A DNA stretch of 64,000 nucleotides from Linepithema humile. Taxonomy: Eukaryota; Arthropoda; Insecta; Hymenoptera; Formicidae. The stretch spans positions 10,540,001-10,604,000 of the forward strand of contig NC_090134.1 of the NCBI RefSeq assembly GCF_040581485.1, written 5' to 3'. The translations under genes were made by a program, and so were the position numbers. Positions 60,721 to 64,000 of the stretch are shown here, one piece after another. Within the stretch, counting starts at the first letter, position 1, and every line of letters starts with the position of its first letter. Below the pieces are notes generated by a model. It did no database searches. It was not told the origin of the DNA and worked only from the letters and a program-made list of their open reading frames with translations.

Positions 60721-63700
60721 CGATTTGTCTTTGGCGTAAAATAATTTGATGGTTTAAAGCGAGATAATAATAAAGTTTAACAAAAATTAAAGTTTTTGTA
60801 CACTTAAAAATTATGAATTCTTTTACAAAATTGTGAAAAGAATTGTGGTGAAATAAAATTATTTTATTTTAGTTGTTTTCTTTTTAGTTTTACAACAGCA
60901 AGATTCATGTCTCGATTGATATCATTGTCTATCGAGAATAATAGAATTACGTCAGATGAAATGAGACTTAAGTGCGACTACGTTGAAATATTGTGCCACG
61001 TATGGTATTCAATTTTCGCGTGTGTTGACACTTGGGAAACTTTATGCACGAATATAACTACAGAGAAAGTGAAGTGCTGCGACAATGCATTCTGACGCAC
61101 GGGTCATGAGGTAATTAACCTAGCTCAACGATATCGTTAATTCGTTTGCGTCGCGTGACAGACTCTCTCGCGGCGACTCATTACATGATTATTAGGCATT
61201 TCCTCGCTGATTTTTTACAAAACGCGGTTCCGCAATTAGGAATTGTGCTCGCGAGGATGTAAGTAAATTAATGCATAACAAATACGATCTAATTTAAGAA
61301 GGAGGCGAAATTTGTCATTAATATCTCGGGAATCTAATTTTTTTTTTAAAGAAATTATCCGCTCTTTTTGATTGCCAAGAAATATCATCTGTGTTCTATT
61401 ATTATTTTATTTATAAAAAAAATCAATTACACATCACGTAACTATCGTAAATAGAAATCATTACCATATGTTTTTATTTCATTATAAAGTGATATACGCT
61501 GAAATGTAATTAGCATGCTATAAATACACTGTTGATGTTTCAACTGTTGGATAATAATTGATAGATGAATTGTAGCTCGTAAAAGCTCGCAAAAAGCTAT
61601 TACGATCATCAAGCACGCTGATCATGCACTTCAATCGTGTAATACTTTTCCTTATTATACTTTGATTAGACTCTAACGCATTGTAAACTGCGTTGCAGTA
61701 TTTGCTAGAGGAAAAAAATTAATGTTCAAAATTCTCCAAATTAATCTTTGAAAATTTTAATACATGTGAAAGCCAATTTTAAAAGATTTGCAATTACTTG
61801 AATGTTGATAAATCGTTGCTGTATAGAGAAACATTGGTCGATCATGTCAGCATTCGTCTTATAAATTCCAAGGATGCCGTTTAGGCTCGTCGTTTCTGTC
61901 CTCGAACGATTTCGACACGAAGACAACCTCGCGCGATAGGTAAACGCGCACGCATTGCGGACGACAGCTGTCAAATAAATGTTAAAAAAAAGCGCTAGCC
62001 AAGCGAAATTTCAAGTGGGACGTGAGCGAAGAAGGGTGCGTGCCCACCCCTAGTGAAATACCCTTAGCCCGCGGGGCAAAAGGCTCTGCACAATTTTTCC
62101 AGAGTTCGCTCTCCCTGTAACGGGCGGTCGATAAGTCACCGCTACACTAACTTCGCGGACGTCGACCACGTCTCGGAGAGAACTGTTTGACGGATTTTCT
62201 ATACATTGCCGCAAAGATTTAGCAGTGTACGAACATTTCGTGATTCTTTATAATTCTACGGCAAAAAAATTTCATGCTAATCTTAGTTACTGAACTAAAT
62301 AGATGGTTGATTTGCGATAATTTTTATATTCCCATAATTTCTATTTTAATATTTTCAGAGGTGGAAAAATAATAAAATTTTATGTTTTACAATTTTCGAA
62401 AATTACATTATAATTGTAATAAATGTGATATCGCTTTTTACGATTTTTATTAATTGCATAGATATTAATATTAAACTTTATAAAAGTTTTTTCGAACAAA
62501 ACTTTGGAAATGTGATATTTGCTTCACATCAATCATATCGTTCACAAACTTGCAAACTTGACGCACCCAAATTTTCGAAATAAAAACGTCAGAACGTTTC
62601 GTTACGCTTATTACGGGGTTGTGCAAAATGCGTTACGTCTTTCTGAATTTAACGAAGTAACGAAAGCTAAAAGTCCTTCGACGGCTTGGAGTTTCGTGAC
62701 GTTAGACGTTGAGGAAGGGTGGCAACGCGGCGTTGAGGGGCGAATTTTCGAGGGTGGTTTCGCGCGTCAATGGTTTATTAAGAAGCACTTGTTTAAAGGC
62801 AGCCCCTTTCAGATCCGACAGCCAATTCAACCACGACGTTTGTGTCATTCGGATATATAAATGGATGGAACGGGCGGGGGTGGCTGGCTGACTGGCTTCG
62901 GGCTGCAGGCGGTCAAATCCACCCCATGGCAATCCGTCGTGTCGTCGTAATTGAAGTTATAGCAATATTGTGTCCTGTCAGCCTCGCTGTCCTCACTATC
63001 GTTCTATTTCTCTCTATTCCGCGCGGCCCGTTTTTCCACCTTTATTGTCTTGGACACGGCACCAAGTTTGTGAGATCGCATATCGCGTTGCAAATAGCTC
63101 GTTAATCTTTTTGTCTTTAAACATAGCTTGTATACTGGTTTTATTTGAATATTTTCAAAATTTCGACAGCATGCTTAAAAAATTAAATAATTTACAAAAA
63201 AAATTTACTTTGCATCATCGATAAGAGCATTTTTCATATAAAAATTTTATAACTGCTAATTGTTATAATTCAATTTCATAAATTATTGTCATAATTTTTT
63301 ACGTAATTTAATGATTTGATTTTATCGATGCATCAGGAAATTACGATATCATATAATATTGCCAAGAATCAGAAAATAAGACGGAAATCCTTTCCGAGAG
63401 TGTTTTTAGCGCCTAAGGCGAGGTTAACTTTATCCTCGCTTAATCGCCTTTTCGATAGGTACGATCCGATCCCTTTGTTCAGACAATATCTCCGCACGCT
63501 GCCCCCGCTAATATATGCACCGAGCGATGTTCCATCTCTCCCTCCGGGTCCTCGCAATGACTCCGGCACTCCTAACCCCATAGCCACCACCACCCCACAC
63601 GAGAAGCGGTGGAGACGAGGGGGAAGACCTCGTACTCGTTCGCCTTTATTGAATTTTGGGACTGTTCCAGTTGGAGGAGAGAAGTACCGCGAGAGATGAA

Positions 63701-64000
63701 ATGAGAGATGCTGCATGCACGCGCAAGGAGAAACGGAGAGGGAAAAAGGGCTCCGGGATAACCTGTGGGGTGCGAGCCAGAATTAATTCACATCCTGCTG
63801 CATTGCTTTTTACGATATAACTGCGGTTTGTTAGTCGTTATTCACGGTACGAATTCAATTTTATGTCCGGCTCACAGGATAGAAATAGAGGCGACAGACT
63901 TCTACGTCCGATTCTGTGTCGTTCTACGAGAAACTTGCGTCCGCCATATCTGACAATAAGTGCCAACAAAAAGAATCAACGGCGAAAAAGGAAGTCAATA
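60721..64000. other. No gene seen
   Basis: AT-rich 60720-61850 and 62200-62520, GC-rich 61850-62200 and 62520-63110, then AT-rich, with a GC-rich end. A 113-codon plus-strand frame at 62519-62860 and short frames near 63.3-63.7 kb have no supporting signals. Confidence 0.45.

Overview
The window looks like insect nuclear DNA, most likely a hymenopteran and perhaps an ant. The basis is abundant undepleted CpG, many purine/pyrimidine microsatellites, TA-flanked mariner-type transposon remnants, and one candidate gene whose exons are split by short introns (one of 69 bases). The species assignment is inference. There is no bacterial operon structure, no CRISPR array, no rRNA gene and no tRNA gene that could be supported. 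Most of the 64 kb is intergenic or intronic, and no protein of known family was recognised apart from transposase remnants.

Layout. From 1 to 18 kb, GC- and CpG-rich blocks of about 0.5-1.5 kb alternate with short AT-rich spacers. They hold microsatellites, an Ala/Gly-coding GGC tract with a splice donor near 12.96 kb, and a few weak exon or regulatory candidates. From 18.06 to 19.76 kb lie two TA-flanked terminal-inverted-repeat elements placed almost end to end. The second is a head-to-head palindrome carrying two inverted copies of the 3' end of a mariner/Tc1-type transposase gene. From 23.3 to 28.8 kb is a continuous AT-rich domain. It contains the best host-gene candidate: a minus-strand model with a TATA/initiator-like promoter near 26.5 kb and four exons between 26.23 and 25.26 kb whose splice sites and phases agree, plus a possible terminal exon at 23.65-23.79 kb followed by a poly(A) signal. 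From 28.9 to 64 kb the GC/AT alternation resumes, with many simple repeats. These include a roughly 317-base (GA)n tract at 56.6 kb, a CG/GT tract at 34.5 kb, TA tracts at 41.3 and 43.0 kb, and a tandem CACGTG pair at 41.5 kb.

How it fits together. Nothing shows several genes working together. The simplest reading is a long intergenic or intronic region of an insect chromosome with scattered candidate cis-regulatory blocks, one small unrecognised spliced gene, and old DNA-transposon debris. Coordinates of hand-read exon borders may be off by one base.
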